Origin: Talpa occidentalis
Taxonomy: Eukaryota > Chordata > Mammalia > Eulipotyphla > Talpidae
Direction: 5' to 3'
Assembly: GCF_014898055.3 (NCBI RefSeq)
Contig: NW_023601433.1
Coordinates: 82,903,106 to 82,967,105 of the forward strand
DNA length: 64,000 bases
Each line of letters starts with the position of its first letter. Position 1 is the first letter of the stretch. The notes beneath the pieces were generated by a model, which saw only the letters and a program-made list of their open reading frames with translations, was not told where the DNA came from and ran no database searches. Shown here piece after piece: positions 22,690 through 33,803 of the stretch. Position numbers and translations under genes: made by a program.

Positions 22690-22850
22690 TTTGATGTAAC
22701 TATTCAACAAGTATTTATTGAGCATCTATTATGTGCTCGAATCCCTAATCCCCTGAGTCAGGCACTGGAAATACATCAGTGGGCAAGACAAATAGCCCTA
22801 CCCTAACAGAGTCTCTGATTTATTGAATGGCTAGTGTGGGGGCAGGATGG
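22690..22850 (+). repeat. Ancient interspersed repeat (L2/MIR age)
   Basis: ATTCAACAAGTATTTATTGA, then CATCTATTATGTGCTC, GTCAGGCACTGGAAATAC and CAGTGGGCAAGACAAATAG. A well-preserved example of the type also seen at 9795 and 30140. Confidence 0.65.
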
Positions 22851-23640
22851 GGCTCACTCAGTCAACCTCAGCTCTCATGGAGGGTGAAATGGATCACAGT
22901 GGACCCCTCTGTTGCCAGGCATATTAACCAAAACCAGTCAGAAACTCTTATAGTGAAAAACTGCTGAACAAATCATCTTGTCACATGGGAGTTAAGGGAC
23001 AGTGAGGCTCATGGACAGGAACACCCCAGGGCAGTGTGTAGGTCTCCTGATGTTTTAATAACCTGCAAGACAGCACCCCTGCACCCCAGCCTAAAGTCAG
23101 AAGTGGGCCAGAAAACCACAGCACGTGCGGTGCCAGCCAGCACCCTAAGTTGCTTAATACAGTGCTCTGCCCTTTTGCCCTGGTGCTTGTGAGCGCACTG
23201 GTACTTTCTAAGCCTCTGTTCCATTCCTTGAAGGGGAAGCAGAGTTTCTGCCTCAAGTGTCCATTGTAGGACACATAATTAGAGCTTTGTATGCCAGTGC
23301 TGGTGCCAAGATGCCTGATTTTTGACAAGCCCAAAGAGCATGAAGGATGACCCAGGGCCGAGGGGAATGTTGCAGATAAAGAGCTGCTCAGCAGCACTGC
23401 AGTCTGCCCAGATGGGGGCTGAGCCACAAGTCAGCCCCTTGCAGAGAGCCTGGGCTGTGGGCACAAGGGGCCACTGCACCCATGCTGGCCTCCCTCACCT
23501 CCACCATGGTGTTGACCTTCAGGGAATGAGACCATGAAAACCTTATGCCTGTCCTTGTAGCCTGCGGCTGTGGTCTGAGAAGACGGGGCACTGCTCCCAT
23601 TCAGGACACCCCCTGGGGTGGTCTGGCAAGCATACATTTT
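22851..23640. other. Unique non-coding sequence; no gene supported
   Basis: Minus-strand frames of up to 148 codons cover this block in more than one phase. I tried reading them as a decayed processed pseudogene and recognised no parent protein. No poly(A) or flanking duplication supports a retrocopy. Confidence 0.3.
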
Positions 23641-23802
23641 GCATGGTGAGGCTGACCCTGACTTTGAAGTCAAGGGGAGCCAAGTTTCAATCTCGGCTCA
23701 GTGGCTAATTCGCTGTGGGATAAAGTCAGTTCACCCCTCTGAACTTCACCCCTCTGAACTTCAGATTCTTTGTAAAATGGCAGAGCATTGCCTCCCATGA
23801 AG
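23641..23802 (+). repeat. MIR SINE with a 15-bp internal duplication
   Basis: GACTTTGAAGTCAAGG, then TTTCAATCTCGGCTCAGTG and TCTTTGTAAAATGGCAGAG give the MIR. Inside it TTCACCCCTCTGAAC is repeated in tandem (about 23731-23760). Confidence 0.8.
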
Positions 23803-23834
23803 GGTTGTAACTTGTAGCCCAGATGGGCTCCTCG

Positions 23835-23950
23835 CTGGCCCTAAAATCAGACAACCCATGGATACAGATCCTGCCTCTCACCCCCAGCCCCACCACCTGC
23901 CAGCTGCAGACCTTTGGGAAGACTCTAGACTCCTGTGGTTCAAGTTTCTC
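23835..23950 (+). repeat. MIR SINE fragment, 5' part
   Basis: AAAATCAGACAACCCATGG, then CAGATCCTGCCTCTCACC and CAGACCTTTGGGAAGACTC resemble the MIR 5' half. Confidence 0.55.
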
Positions 23951-24539
23951 GTTCCTGGCATGGGCTCATGGGGATCCGCCCATACCCTCCACACCACAAC
24001 CCCCCCACCCCTTGTGCAGGCTGACCCAATGGCTTCCAATGCAACACCTACTATTCTTTGCCGGAGGAGACCCTTTGGCCCCTGGCACCCACTAGCAGGC
24101 CATGGGGAAGGCCGGCCATGGCTGAGGTGCCTGGAGGGGCATCCCATCCTGCTTGCTGGAGCTGACATGCGCTATCACTGCTCTTCACCCTCTGGTGAGC
24201 AACACGGGGCCTTCTGTGCATGCTTCCTAAAGCTTCCTATGGGACTTCACCCCCATTGTCCACAGTAGGGGTGCCAGTATTATGCGGGTGAGGACTGAGT
24301 CTTGACCTGCTTCTTCCATGTAAGGTCTTACTTCTTTGCTTCCCCGGCTGCTGGGGAGAGCTCCTGAATGAACCTCTCACACCCACATCCTGCCCTGGGG
24401 TCTGCCCCTCAATCTTGGTATGGCCTCACAGAGTTCTAGGAGGACACCTGGCTGAACAGGTGCAGCACCACCTAGTCAGCTTATGATCAAGCCAATCTGA
24501 TCCTGGGGAGGATTCCAATAAGCAGGCGGATGGCACATA

Positions 24540-24690
24540 GAACCACTGTCACACAGTAGGGCAGCACTTAACCATGCCTGTGTCATTTGACAGGTTCAGC
24601 AACAGAGGCTCAGAGAGGTCACTTTTCCCAGGATGCAATCAGTAATGGGGGGAGGAGCAGATCGGTCCTGAAACTCATAACCTCTGTATG
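24540..24690 (-). repeat. MIR SINE fragment
   Basis: TCATTTGACAGGTTCAGCAA, then CAGAGGCTCAGAGAGGTCAC and TTTTCCCAGGATGCAATCAG. Confidence 0.7.
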
Positions 24691-24889
24691 GGGGACAGAT
24701 CATGGCTGTTAGGCCCAAGTAGTATGTCCGCCCCCAAGACTCCCTGTCCTCCATGGGCTGAGAATGCAGAGCTTGGACAAAGACAACTTTGGAGGCTCAC
24801 GCCCTGCAGATAAGGGGCATGTACAAACAGAGCCGTGTCTCTGAGTCCTGGCCATTGACCCTTCTCTTGGTGATCCATCACCTCGAACA

Positions 24890-25330
24890 TTTTATGCGCC
24901 TTATATGCCAATCACCTCTTCAATTACCTCTCGGGAGGAGGGAGAGGCCCAGTGGCATCTGATGTCACATTTGATTTAGGGCAAGTCACACTTAAGAGGG
25001 CATCTGAGGTTAAAGAACAGGGAATTCTGGGCCTGTTTATAAATCAACAGGCTTGAGGTTTTCATTATTCACCTTCTAGAGCATGGAGCGATATGACTCA
25101 CGGATCATAAAAGAGATCAAATAGCTTGGTTGCTAATAATTCTTTCCCTGACCCATTCCCTGGCACATTTGGTTTGTAAACAGAGTTTTAATGGCATCCC
25201 TTGGACATAATAACATCATTTCTTTATAGCACCTTGGCCGCCTAGCCACTCTTGGCTGTAATCGGGTTTAGGTTTAAACCTCCCTCATTTGTGGGAGCTA
25301 ATGTTGTTTGGTGTTTTAAGAACTACTTAA
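24890..25330. promoter_or_regulatory. Candidate distal regulatory element
   Basis: Non-repetitive block with a forkhead-type GTAAACA (25176-25182), another forkhead-like TGTTTAT near 25035, a TCF/LEF-like AGATCAAA (25113-25120) and a perfect 12-bp palindrome AGGTTTAAACCT (25270-25281). There is no long frame. The motif cluster suggests an enhancer; this is inference, untested for conservation. Confidence 0.35.
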
Positions 25331-26560
25331 GGCCAGGGAGATTGCCCTTTGAAAGGGTGGGAAAAGTCCCTTTCTGAACACAGCACACAGGCTGGTGTGG
25401 CCTCAAAGTCACAGCCTTCCCCCCAAACCAGCCCCAGGATCCCAAAACCCGGATCCCTGATCCCTCCCCCATCCGGATTGCCAGGGAGGCTCGTTCCTGG
25501 GAGGGTCCTCAGCAACCACGAAGCTGGTCTTCGAACGTGTCGGGAATGTCAAACGAGCTCTTGGCGCCACATCTGATTTTATGGGGAAGACGGGATTGTT
25601 CATTAACTAACCATCATGCAGAGATTCTCTGGGTCTGGAGCAAAAAGAGGGCGTCTGGGTGATCACAGAGCAGAGTTAGGGAACACAAAAAAAAGAACTG
25701 GGGGTTATTAAGGGAATGGGAAGTGCCCCTCCAGACAGGCTTTCTAAACTTCAGTCACTTCTGAGCCATGTAACAATTTAAGCCAGAGCCGAGTCCTGTC
25801 CTTATCTTTACACACTTTATGGGAGAGGGGGGAGGTGTTTGTTTGTTTGTTTAAATTAACTCCCTTTATACACCTTTCAATGCTTGCCATAAAGAGGAAG
25901 AAAGCATAAACAGAAATACAGGACCACAGTCTCCAACACCAGCACCAGATGTAGTTCAGAACTCAGAACTTTCCAGAAAGTTCTTTTTTTTTTTTTTCCA
26001 GAAAGGGAAAATGTGGGACATACACACCCTGGACTGCACCCCAGATTAGACACATTCATATTCTACACACAACAAATCTACAGGGATGCTGTCAGCTTTT
26101 GGAAAGTCCATCAATAATCCTTTGCCTGCTCTGGCCCGATATCATTACCCCGTGATCTATGTCGAGCAGGAGGAGAGAGGATCCATTTTCAGAGAAAGGT
26201 GGATTTGGGTATTTTGCATAAGGGATGATGAACCGGTACAAGGAGGCCTGATGGAATCCTGGCTGGCTATGGTGGAGGGCCCAAGGAAATGAGTGTTCTT
26301 GATATTCTAGCACCAACCTGAGTATCCCCCCTAGATGCCAATGGGAAATGTTTTGAAGAGAAACAAAAGGACAAGCATTTGCTGAGGGCAGATTCCCATG
26401 TTGTTTGATGCCAGGCAGAGATCCCCTTGGACACATCCAGGGAGCCGTTACCATATATGACAGGGCAAGGCGTGTCTATAAGGAAAATTTGGTAACATTA
26501 GCTAAATATGGTGTGAATGTTCAAACTAAAAGATCCTTATAAAAACATTTGTTGCAATGT
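25331..26560. other. Unique non-coding sequence
   Basis: No interspersed repeat recognised. Small simple repeats only: (GTTT)n near 25838-25853 and a T-run near 25984-25997. Confidence 0.35.
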
Positions 26561-26561
26561 G

Positions 26562-26998
26562 GTACATATACACAATGGACTATTACTCAGCAATCAAAAA
26601 AGATAAATCCATGCCATTCGCACCAACATGAATGGAGCGAGAAGGGATTATGCTCAGGGAAATAAGCCAGAAAGGAAAAGAAAAATACTGTATGGTTTCA
26701 CTTTTAGGTGGAATGTAGAGGATCCAAATAGGGAACCAGGGAAAAAAGTAATTATAATAAAGCAAATATTAAAATCAACTGGCAACTATTACCCAGAGAC
26801 ATTCTGCAGAGGGGGAGAAGAGAGTAGGATCAAAACAGGGGTGGGAAGAGCGCAAGGGACTAGGGTGATGGGACACGGGTGAATTGGTGGTGGGAATTTC
26901 ACGGGGGACTATAACCAAGATGAGAAAGCATGCACTGTACAAAAATGAAGAATGGTGTAAAAAAAAATATATAAAATAAAATTAAAAAAAAAAAACAA
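26562..26998 (+). mobile_element. Young LINE-1 3' end: ORF2 C-terminus plus 3'UTR
   Basis: Starts CAATGTGGTACATATACACA in the last part of ORF2 and passes CCATTCGCACCAACATGAAT. The 3'UTR includes GGGAATTTCACGGGGG, and the poly(A)-rich end is near 26995. It is 5'-truncated. The same 3'UTR recurs at 49438-49630 with few differences by eye, and the ORF2 end matches the minus-strand copy at 7521-7981. Confidence 0.92.
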
Positions 26999-27000
26999 AA

Positions 27001-27085
27001 GAATAGTGCTGCTATAAACATCGGAGGATAAGTCTCCTTTTGAATTCATGTTTTTGTGCTCTTTGGATTATAAAAAAAAAAAAAC
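27001..27085 (-). mobile_element. Short inverted L1 ORF2 segment ending in a second poly(A)
   Basis: GAATAGTGCTGCTATAAACA through TTTTGAATTCATGTTTTTG matches the ORF2 region lying just upstream of the point where the plus-strand L1 starts, but in opposite orientation. A run of about 14 A follows. It directly abuts the poly(A) of the preceding plus-strand L1. Confidence 0.75.
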
Positions 27086-27087
27086 CT

Positions 27088-27290
27088 ATTCCAGAGGAAG
27101 ACAAACTTTCTGTAAAGGACTAGAGAGTAAATGTTTTAGACTTTCCAAGCCTACCCTCTCTCACAATTATCAGCACTGCCCTTTTAATACAAAAAGAGGC
27201 ATAGGCAATATGTAAACAATGGACATGACTGTGTGCCAATAAAACTTTATTTATACAAACAAATTGTGGGCCACAGCTGGTAGATCCCTA
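27088..27290 (+). mobile_element. hAT-Charlie-type non-autonomous DNA transposon relic
   Basis: AGACAAACTTTCTGTAAAGG, then GAGAGTAAATGTTTTAGAC, GCAATATGTAAACAATGG and CAATAAAACTTTATTTATAC, then TTGTGGGCCACAGCTGG. The order matches a common mammalian hAT repeat. Confidence 0.75.
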
Positions 27291-27324
27291 ATCTAATCCA
27301 GCTCTAACTTAAAATAAAGGAGGA

Positions 27325-27603
27325 GGGCCTCCCTGGTGGCACAGGCGGTTGAGCGAAGTGCTGTGCAGCTGTCTGCAGCCTTTGCAGTGCCAGTTCGATC
27401 CCTGCCGGCTGCAGAGATGCCCACATGTGAGGCAGACCTCTCCTGTCTCGCCCGCTGCTCCCCTCAGCAGTGTATTTCGTCAGTCTGCCTGTTCTGTTCC
27501 CTGCTCTGTCTCTGGTGAATCCTCTCGTCCTCCTGCGCATCTGGCCTGTACCCCAGTTCTTGTATAAAGAAATAAATCTTTATAAATAAATAAATAAATA
27601 ATA
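27325..27603 (+). repeat. tRNA-derived SINE (intermediate subfamily)
   Basis: Head GGGCCTCCCTGGTGGCACAG with GGCGGTTGAGCGAAGTG, B-box CAGTTCGATCCCTGCC, and a tail of AAATAAATCTTTATAAATAA followed by (AAAT)n. Target-site duplication AAAATA(A/C)AGGAGGA flanks it (27311-27324 and 27604-27617), with one mismatch. Confidence 0.95.
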
Positions 27604-27619
27604 AAAAATACAGGAGGAA

Positions 27620-28570
27620 ACTACCCCAGGCAAGGAAGAGATTTGCTCAGGGTGAATTAGGGAGGCCCAGAACAAGAAGCCAGTTCTCCTTTCTAGGTGG
27701 AGAGGCTGGTAGTGTGAAAAATGAGAGGAGAAAATATCTCAACCACTTTCTCCATCTCTAGGAATAATTTTAAGGGAAAACTAAGCAGTCATTCTCTACA
27801 ACAAAACTAAGAAACAGTAAGTTTAAAGTTAAGCAGAGGTGCGGTGGGGGGAGGGGGCAGGCATGCCTAGACATTGGGAAGAACACACTCAGGGCCAAAG
27901 ATAAAGTATTCAAAAGCACAACTGAGTAAATCTGTGAAGACTTCACCTCTAGAGCAGGAAAATCAACCAAATTGACTAGGTGGATATTGTCCTACCCTGA
28001 ACAAAGACAGTTTCAAGCTTCCTAATGGTTGTAGAATAACTGGATCTATTTTAGGAAGAGTAGGAACCAAAAAGATTTTGTCTGAAAAAAAAAAAAAACC
28101 AACATGGAGGCCATTATTTCCCCATTCCATCCAACGCAACAAATGTCAACCATTCTGCCCAGGTACAGGGCAGATCTGTCAAAGATGTAACAGTGTATGA
28201 GATGGAGGCTATACCATTAAGAATTTACAGTCAAGGAACAATACGATCCCTTCTTTTCTTAGGGCATAAGATACTAAGTGATAAAGAAAAAGAAGTTACT
28301 AAACTTTCTCAAGAGAGAAGATACTATTTGAGGTGCCATGTTCCTGGAGAAGAGACTAAAGATGGCTGATGGAAAATGAGGGACAGTCCCAGGTCACTCT
28401 CCAATCAGAACTACATGGACAAACAGCCTTTGGAAGCTGCAATGGCTTCTCCAAAGCATGGCCATGTTGACATGACACTAACTCTGTGAGCCTCTTCTCC
28501 TAATGTCCTTCCAATCACATTTAGAAGTGGTGGCACAAATAAGATTCCTTTTCATGTCACACCAGGGAAT
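27620..28570. other. Unique non-coding sequence
   Basis: No repeat or gene recognised; A-run at about 28085-28099. Confidence 0.3.
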
Positions 28571-28574
28571 AAGT

Positions 28575-28725
28575 TTCCAGGTGAAGGATATGCAAGGAGT
28601 AAAGAGAGGGAGTTAAGGAGACAGAGAAAGAGGTTGAGGAGAAGGGAGAGAATAGACAAAGAGATGAGCACAGAAGAGTAGGAAGAGGAAGGAGGGAGAG
28701 AAAGGTCAAGCTGGATGGAGAGGTC
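28575..28725. repeat. Purine-rich (GA/GGA) low-complexity region
   Basis: Degenerate AGAGGGAG-, GAGAAAGAGG- and GGAAGGAGGG-type units. The serine/leucine-rich minus-strand frame across it is a composition artefact. Confidence 0.8.
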
Positions 28726-29034
28726 TGGTGTGACCAGAGATGCCTGCTCCCGCTGGCAATCACTGGAGGGCTTTAAGTGGGCACGTGTTGTGATTCATTT
28801 TACAGCAGAAAAAGATTTCTGGTCTCTACAGAGAAGAAAGCAGAAGGTTGCAAATGAGCGCAGCGAAGAGGCCGCTCTTACTGCCTCAGCCTTGGGTGGG
28901 GCAGATGACGACAGAAGGGACACACTCGAGGGAGCACGAGAAAGCCTTTCCTCCAACAGGAGGACAAAAAATCCCAGGAGCAGTCTTGGAAGTGGAGAAG
29001 GAGAGAGGAGAAGAGGAAAGAAGCCAAATGCAAG

Positions 29035-29205
29035 GCAATTTATGAGATGCACCATCTCATTAAATCTTGTCAAGCATCCTGTGTGGTCAGAATCACAGCC
29101 CCATTTCACAGGTGTGGAAAAAGTGCATATCAGGTCAGTTAAGCACAAGGGCACCTGGTGATGGATTCAACCCATCTTCCTAGGATCAAAGCCTGTGACC
29201 TTTTT
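29035..29205 (-). repeat. MIR-like ancient repeat
   Basis: CATCTCATTAAATCTTGTCA, then CAGCCCCATTTCACAGG and GATTCAACCCATCTTCC. Reverse MIR/L2 pattern, strongly diverged. Confidence 0.55.
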
Positions 29206-29734
29206 CCTCTATCAGAAATGCACAACCTGAAAGATATATGGAGCCCATACCTTCAACCTGGAGAGTCACATCTGGGGAGGAGGGTGATTGTGATCTGGGA
29301 GTGGATGGAAATAAATCCCAGGTCTCTCTGGATACAAGATGGTAGACACCTGGTCTCCAGTTCTAAGTCCTGGTCTTGCCAACAGGTGGGGGCCCCCAAA
29401 ATAAGATCTAGAGGGACTCCCTCTTTGATCATGCCAGAAACAGGAAAAAGAGTCTATTCTCAGGCTGCCATGCACTGTGGGGCCTGGTTGGCATTTGAGA
29501 AAATCAAACCTTTTGGAAGGAAATGAGGCAGGGCAGCCAAGTTCCTAGGATTATATCCCTGTCACCTGGAAGCCTTCTGCCAAATGACTCCAGGGAAGAG
29601 TCAGTGCAATGAAAGACAAGCTCCCTCTCCGTGTAAAGTTTGCTTCGAGGGCACCAGGAGTCCCAGGAGGCTGAGAGGAACCACCCGTGTGGGAGGCAGA
29701 AGCAGTGAGAGGAAACCCAAGGTAACAAGGATAA

Positions 29735-29945
29735 TAACAGCTCACCTCCGCGGCACCTTTCATCTGGAGATCTCAAAGCCGTTTACCACCACCCAATTAA
29801 TTTTCTCAACACCCACTACACCACCAGCCCCCAAAGAAGGTGTCATTATCATTCTTTTATGAGCAAGGAAACCGAGAGGTTAGTTGGCTGGCTCAAAGCC
29901 ACAAAACAGTTGTAAGGCAGAAGCCAAATTTGGGATGAGTGCCTT
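29735..29945 (-). repeat. MIR-like ancient repeat
   Basis: GGCACCTTTCATCTGGAGAT, then CTCAAAGCCGTTTACC, GGTGTCATTATCATTC and GCAAGGAAACCGAGAGG. A similar arrangement recurs at 33080-33215. Confidence 0.6.
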
Positions 29946-30019
29946 CCTCTGATCACAAAGAACCACAAGGGACTAGAGAAAAAGATCTGTTGGAATGAAC
30001 TGATTGCTGCTCTAAGTCT

Positions 30020-30138
30020 ACTCTCCATCCATTCGTCTATCCATCTGTCTACCCATTCACCCATCTATCCATTATTCCTTCCTTCTATCCATTAATTCAC
30101 TTACCCATCCATCTTTTCATTCATGTATTCCATCATCT
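30020..30138. repeat. Degenerate (CCAT/TCTA)n tetranucleotide repeat
   Basis: CCATCCATTCGTCTATCCAT, CATCTGTCTACCCATTCACC and similar degenerate units cover about 115 bases. Confidence 0.85.
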
Positions 30139-30139
30139 A

Positions 30140-30250
30140 TCTCAATGTGTTCATTCATTCTTTTATTCAGTCATTTGGTAAGCATCGGTTGACATTCTGC
30201 TATGTGCCAGGCACTGTGCAAAATGCTGGGGATTTAAAAAGTCCTTGCTA
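30140..30250 (+). repeat. Ancient interspersed repeat (L2/MIR age)
   Basis: TTCATTCATTCTTTTATTCA, then CATTCTGCTATGTGCCAGGC and ACTGTGCAAAATGCTGGGG. Confidence 0.6.
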
Positions 30251-30289
30251 CCATCTAGTGAGTCTCCAAATATTTTTTCCACTACTACA

Positions 30290-30420
30290 GAACTTTTCAA
30301 TTTACAAATGCAATATCTTTTATAGATTCAGTGAAATAGGTGTTTATGTCTATTTCATAGATAAACAACTAAGACTTAGACAGGCCAGCCAACTTCACAG
30401 AGATAAGATCTGGGCCCCAT
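30290..30420 (-). repeat. MIR-like fragment
   Basis: TCTATTTCATAGATAAACAA, then CTAAGACTTAGACAGGC and AACTTCACAGAGATAAG fit a diverged reverse MIR core. Confidence 0.5.
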
Positions 30421-30949
30421 ACACCTGGACCCTTCTGTACACTACAGCATCCTTACTGAGCTGCTCTGCCCAGTTCCTGGAAAAATCTTCTTGATTTGGT
30501 GAAGGTCTTTTCAAATCCTTCTCCAACAGAAGAGCAACTCACCAATAAACTTTGAGTTGGCCAGTCAAACAGGTAAGCTGATGAAGATTCGGGAGGGGAC
30601 TTTCATGGAAGCATGAAAATAAAATGTGAGATATACTAGAAGAACTGCAAGTCCAGTGAAAACAATCAGGTCATTCAGATGTGTGACTTACACCATCAAG
30701 TAAGGCTGGAAGACCTATGAGGTCATCAGCTGATCTGGCACTTTGTTTTGTTTCTAATATCACTTCTGTCCTGATATGGGTCAGCGGTGATGGTGCCTTC
30801 CTCTCAAGGGACTGGGTCTTCCCACAGGGTGACCTGTTTTCATTTGTTGCAGCTAAAGAACATGGAGATAGTAAGTGAGCCAAGAAGCTTCCTGGTCATT
30901 CCAACATTTAATAGCAAGGAAGGCATCTCTTGATAAGATTATAACTGTC

Positions 30950-31219
30950 CAGGGGCCTAGGGGTTTAAGTCTCTGTGCTATCACCACTGCGACATTAGTT
31001 TGATCTCCAGCCAGGGAGCTGACCCACATGGCACAGCAGACCTTTCCTGTCTCACTCGCTGCTCCCCTTAGCAGTACATTTCAGTAATCCACCTATTCTG
31101 CTTGCCAGTCTGTCTCTGGTGAATCCTCTCACCCCCAACACCTCTGGCCTGCACCCAGTTCTTCTGTGCAAAAAATAAATTTTAAAAAATTCTTTAAAAA
31201 AGAAAAAAATATTTTTAAA
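30950..31219 (+). repeat. tRNA-derived SINE with altered 5' head
   Basis: Starts CAGGGGCCTAGGGGTTTAAG, so about 10 bases of the usual CCTCCCTGGTGG head are missing. The rest of the body is complete to a T/A-rich tail. Perfect 15-bp target-site duplication AAGATTATAACTGTC at 30935-30949 and 31220-31234. Confidence 0.95.
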
Positions 31220-31267
31220 AAGATTATAACTGTCTAATAAACCAGTTACCAAAAGATGGCCACATCA

Positions 31268-31395
31268 AACTTCTCTACTAGATTTGAGCTCCTTGGGAAT
31301 GGAGCCATGTTTGTCTTGTTAAACAAAACTAAGGTCTATTACAATGCCTGACACACAGGGGGCACTCCACCAGTGAGTGGAATGAAGAAATCAAT
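31268..31395 (+). repeat. L2 LINE 3' end
   Basis: CTACTAGATTTGAGCTCCTT, then GGGAATGGAGCCATGTTTG, ACAATGCCTGACACACAGG and GGGCACTCCACC match the conserved L2 3' end. Confidence 0.75.
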
Positions 31396-32079
31396 GAAAG
31401 GTGGACCATGCAGGCAAAGTCCAAATTCACTGGGGAAAGAGGAATGAATCTACCAGTCAATGACCTCATTGTTTCAACCAATCAACCCACTCTCTTCCCT
31501 TGAGAGATGTGAATCAAGGAGAGCTTGGTACGAAAAGATCAAAATGAGGTAGTGCTGGCAAGGTAATAATGGTTCTTGTCCATTCCCTCCACTATGGGAA
31601 GAAACACTGCACATGGGTCTGATTGCCCCAGCCAGTTGGGTTGTCATTCTTCTCTAGACATTCTGAAGATATTAATGCATACATCCACCCGTGCATCAAA
31701 CATTGATATGTTCTTTCTCTGAGACCATATTTTCCAAGTTCAACACGGATAATCCATCTTCTTTTAAGTTGTTGTTTTTTATTTAAGCCAAGGCTCATGT
31801 CCTTTCCATTTCTTGGCAAACATGGGAGAGTGGTGTGAAATAGCTTCATGTAGGTGTTTAGTGAATACAGAGCTATGGACATCCTGAACAAGTCCTCATG
31901 GATGGAGTAATCAAACCATACTCTTTGCTATCGGCTTGAAATGGCTCATGATATAAAAATAAATGTAAACAATAATCAGCTACTGACAACACTACCGAAT
32001 TCACATGTTAACAAGAACAATGATAATGTTGATAGACTGTGATGAGAACAGCAATTCACCTGTTGCGTGGCCTTTCTCC

Positions 32080-32490
32080 CCCAAAACCACAACCTTAGTC
32101 TAACCGTGAAAACACAGCAAAAGACCTTAATGGAGAGACAGTCTACAAAACACCTGAACAGCACTCCTCAAAACGGTCCAGGGCACCAAAGCAAGGAAAG
32201 GCTGGGAAATTGTCACCACCACAAGGAGTGTAAGGAGTCATGGCAATGACATGCAGTTGTCTTTACACACTGAGGCAGAAAACAGGACACTGATCAAGAC
32301 TTAGTAGGTTTGAATAAAGCGTGGTTCTTAGCAATAATATGACAATATCGGTTCCTTGATTGCAATAAAGGCATACTTATGTAAGATGCTAACGGTAGGG
32401 AAAACTGGGTATATGAGAACTACCTGTCCTGACTTCTTGAGTTTTCTGTGAACCCACAACAATTCTAAAATCAAAAGTTTATTGAAAATA
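32080..32490 (+). mobile_element. Old LINE-1 (L1M-type) 3'UTR
   Basis: GGTTCCTTGATTGCAATAAA, then CTTATGTAAGATGCTAACG, GGGAAAACTGGGTATATGAG and CTAAAATCAAAAGTTTATTG match the 3' end of old mammalian L1. The left boundary is uncertain. Confidence 0.7.
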
Positions 32491-33079
32491 CAATCCATTG
32501 TTTGATTGAACAATGCGACGAAAAAAGAAGCATAACAAAAAGGGACTTTCTTTTCAGCCTGTTTAGTTACAATCCCATGCAAGTGTTCCTTTCTGGGATT
32601 AAGTGGGACTTATTGCATAATATTTAGTCATTCTAGATTTTATCTAGTAGTTCCACTATAGGGAGCTATGGAGTTTTTCTGTTTTGTGCTTGTCTGATGT
32701 CCAGATTCTTGAGCTACCGAAGGCATTGATTCTCATCATCATTCCGAGGCTAAAGTCATATTACTGTGAAGTCATTCTAGGGGCCCTGAGCCCATTCTGC
32801 TACTCCCCTCCAATTAAACCTGAGTCGCAGCCCAGCCTTGTGCCCTGGTGGAATAATAGCTCTCAACATGGCAGGACAGACCACCGGCAAGGAATGAGGT
32901 GACATCCCCATCAATGCCAGCACGACCCATTTCCTGTGCTGTCAGAAGTCAGGCCTGATGCGGAGGTATCGCCTGGCCTGGTAAATATTTCCTGAGTCAG
33001 CGATCACCACAGAGGCTGCCAAGTGGGAAACATGGGGACTCCTAAATTAGGCATTGCAAATGCCTCTCGTTAATAACTC
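32491..33079. other. Unique non-coding sequence
   Basis: No repeat or gene recognised. TAAATATTTCCTGAGTCAGC and AATTAGGCATTGCAAATGCC (about 32980-33063) are motif-rich but show no clear element. Confidence 0.3.
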
Positions 33080-33215
33080 TTGGCACTTCCCTCGCACCTT
33101 TCATCCAGGGAATCTCAAAGAACATGTCCAAACGTTAATTAATCTGGCCCATAACACCCCTGGTATTATTAAGCCCATTTTACAGATGAAGAAACAAACA
33201 TGAAGCTATGCCAAT
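33080..33215 (-). repeat. MIR-like ancient repeat
   Basis: CGCACCTTTCATCCAGGGAA, TCTCAAAGAACATGTCC, then TATTATTAAGCCCATTTTAC and AGATGAAGAAACAAACATG. Confidence 0.65.
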
Positions 33216-33369
33216 TGAGTAATCAGTTGGCAGCTCCGTCCGCAAGGCAATGGCAGGCTCTGGGAGTGGGAGCTGAGTCCACGATGGCGGTAGCTGGGCA
33301 CTCAGTAATCAGAAGCCTGGTCCCTCGCTCCCTGGCCATCTGGAGAATCTTACATAGGTCCCAGGGGAA

Positions 33370-33510
33370 CAAAGTGGCTTTGGCATCAGACAGCACTGGG
33401 GTCTGTGTCTATGGCTTCACTGTTCACTTGCTGTGTGACTCTGGGGGAGCTGGAGCTGCCTAACAGCTGTATGCCTCTGTTTCCCCAAATGTGGAATGGA
33501 GACAAGAAAT
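33370..33510 (+). repeat. MIR SINE fragment
   Basis: TGGCTTTGGCATCAGACAGC, then TTCACTTGCTGTGTGACTCT and CTCTGTTTCCCCAAATGTGG. Confidence 0.8.
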
Positions 33511-33803
33511 GACCTCACAGAGCACTGGGGAAGATCTGGAAGCCAGCAAGGTATAGCCAGCTGGGGAGCAAAGGAGCCGAGCTGCCTACGGAATGCCACG
33601 TTGGGGGCGTCGCCTGATCCTAAAGAGAACAGCTGAGGGGCAGGGGACAGGACACAGAGTGTGGGGAACCAAGAGGTAAACATGAGGGACAGAGTTTGGG
33701 GATGAGCAATGGTCGGGCGTCTAGCCTTGACAGGGGAGACTCTGGGAAGAATGGTGCCCCAAGGGGAGGCCAATAGGGTGCGGTTGAAAAGTTTCCCGAG
33801 GAA

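Noticed and set aside
22981..23673. Decayed processed pseudogene on the minus strand
   Set aside because: Several overlapping frames but no recognisable parent protein, poly(A) tail or flanking duplication.
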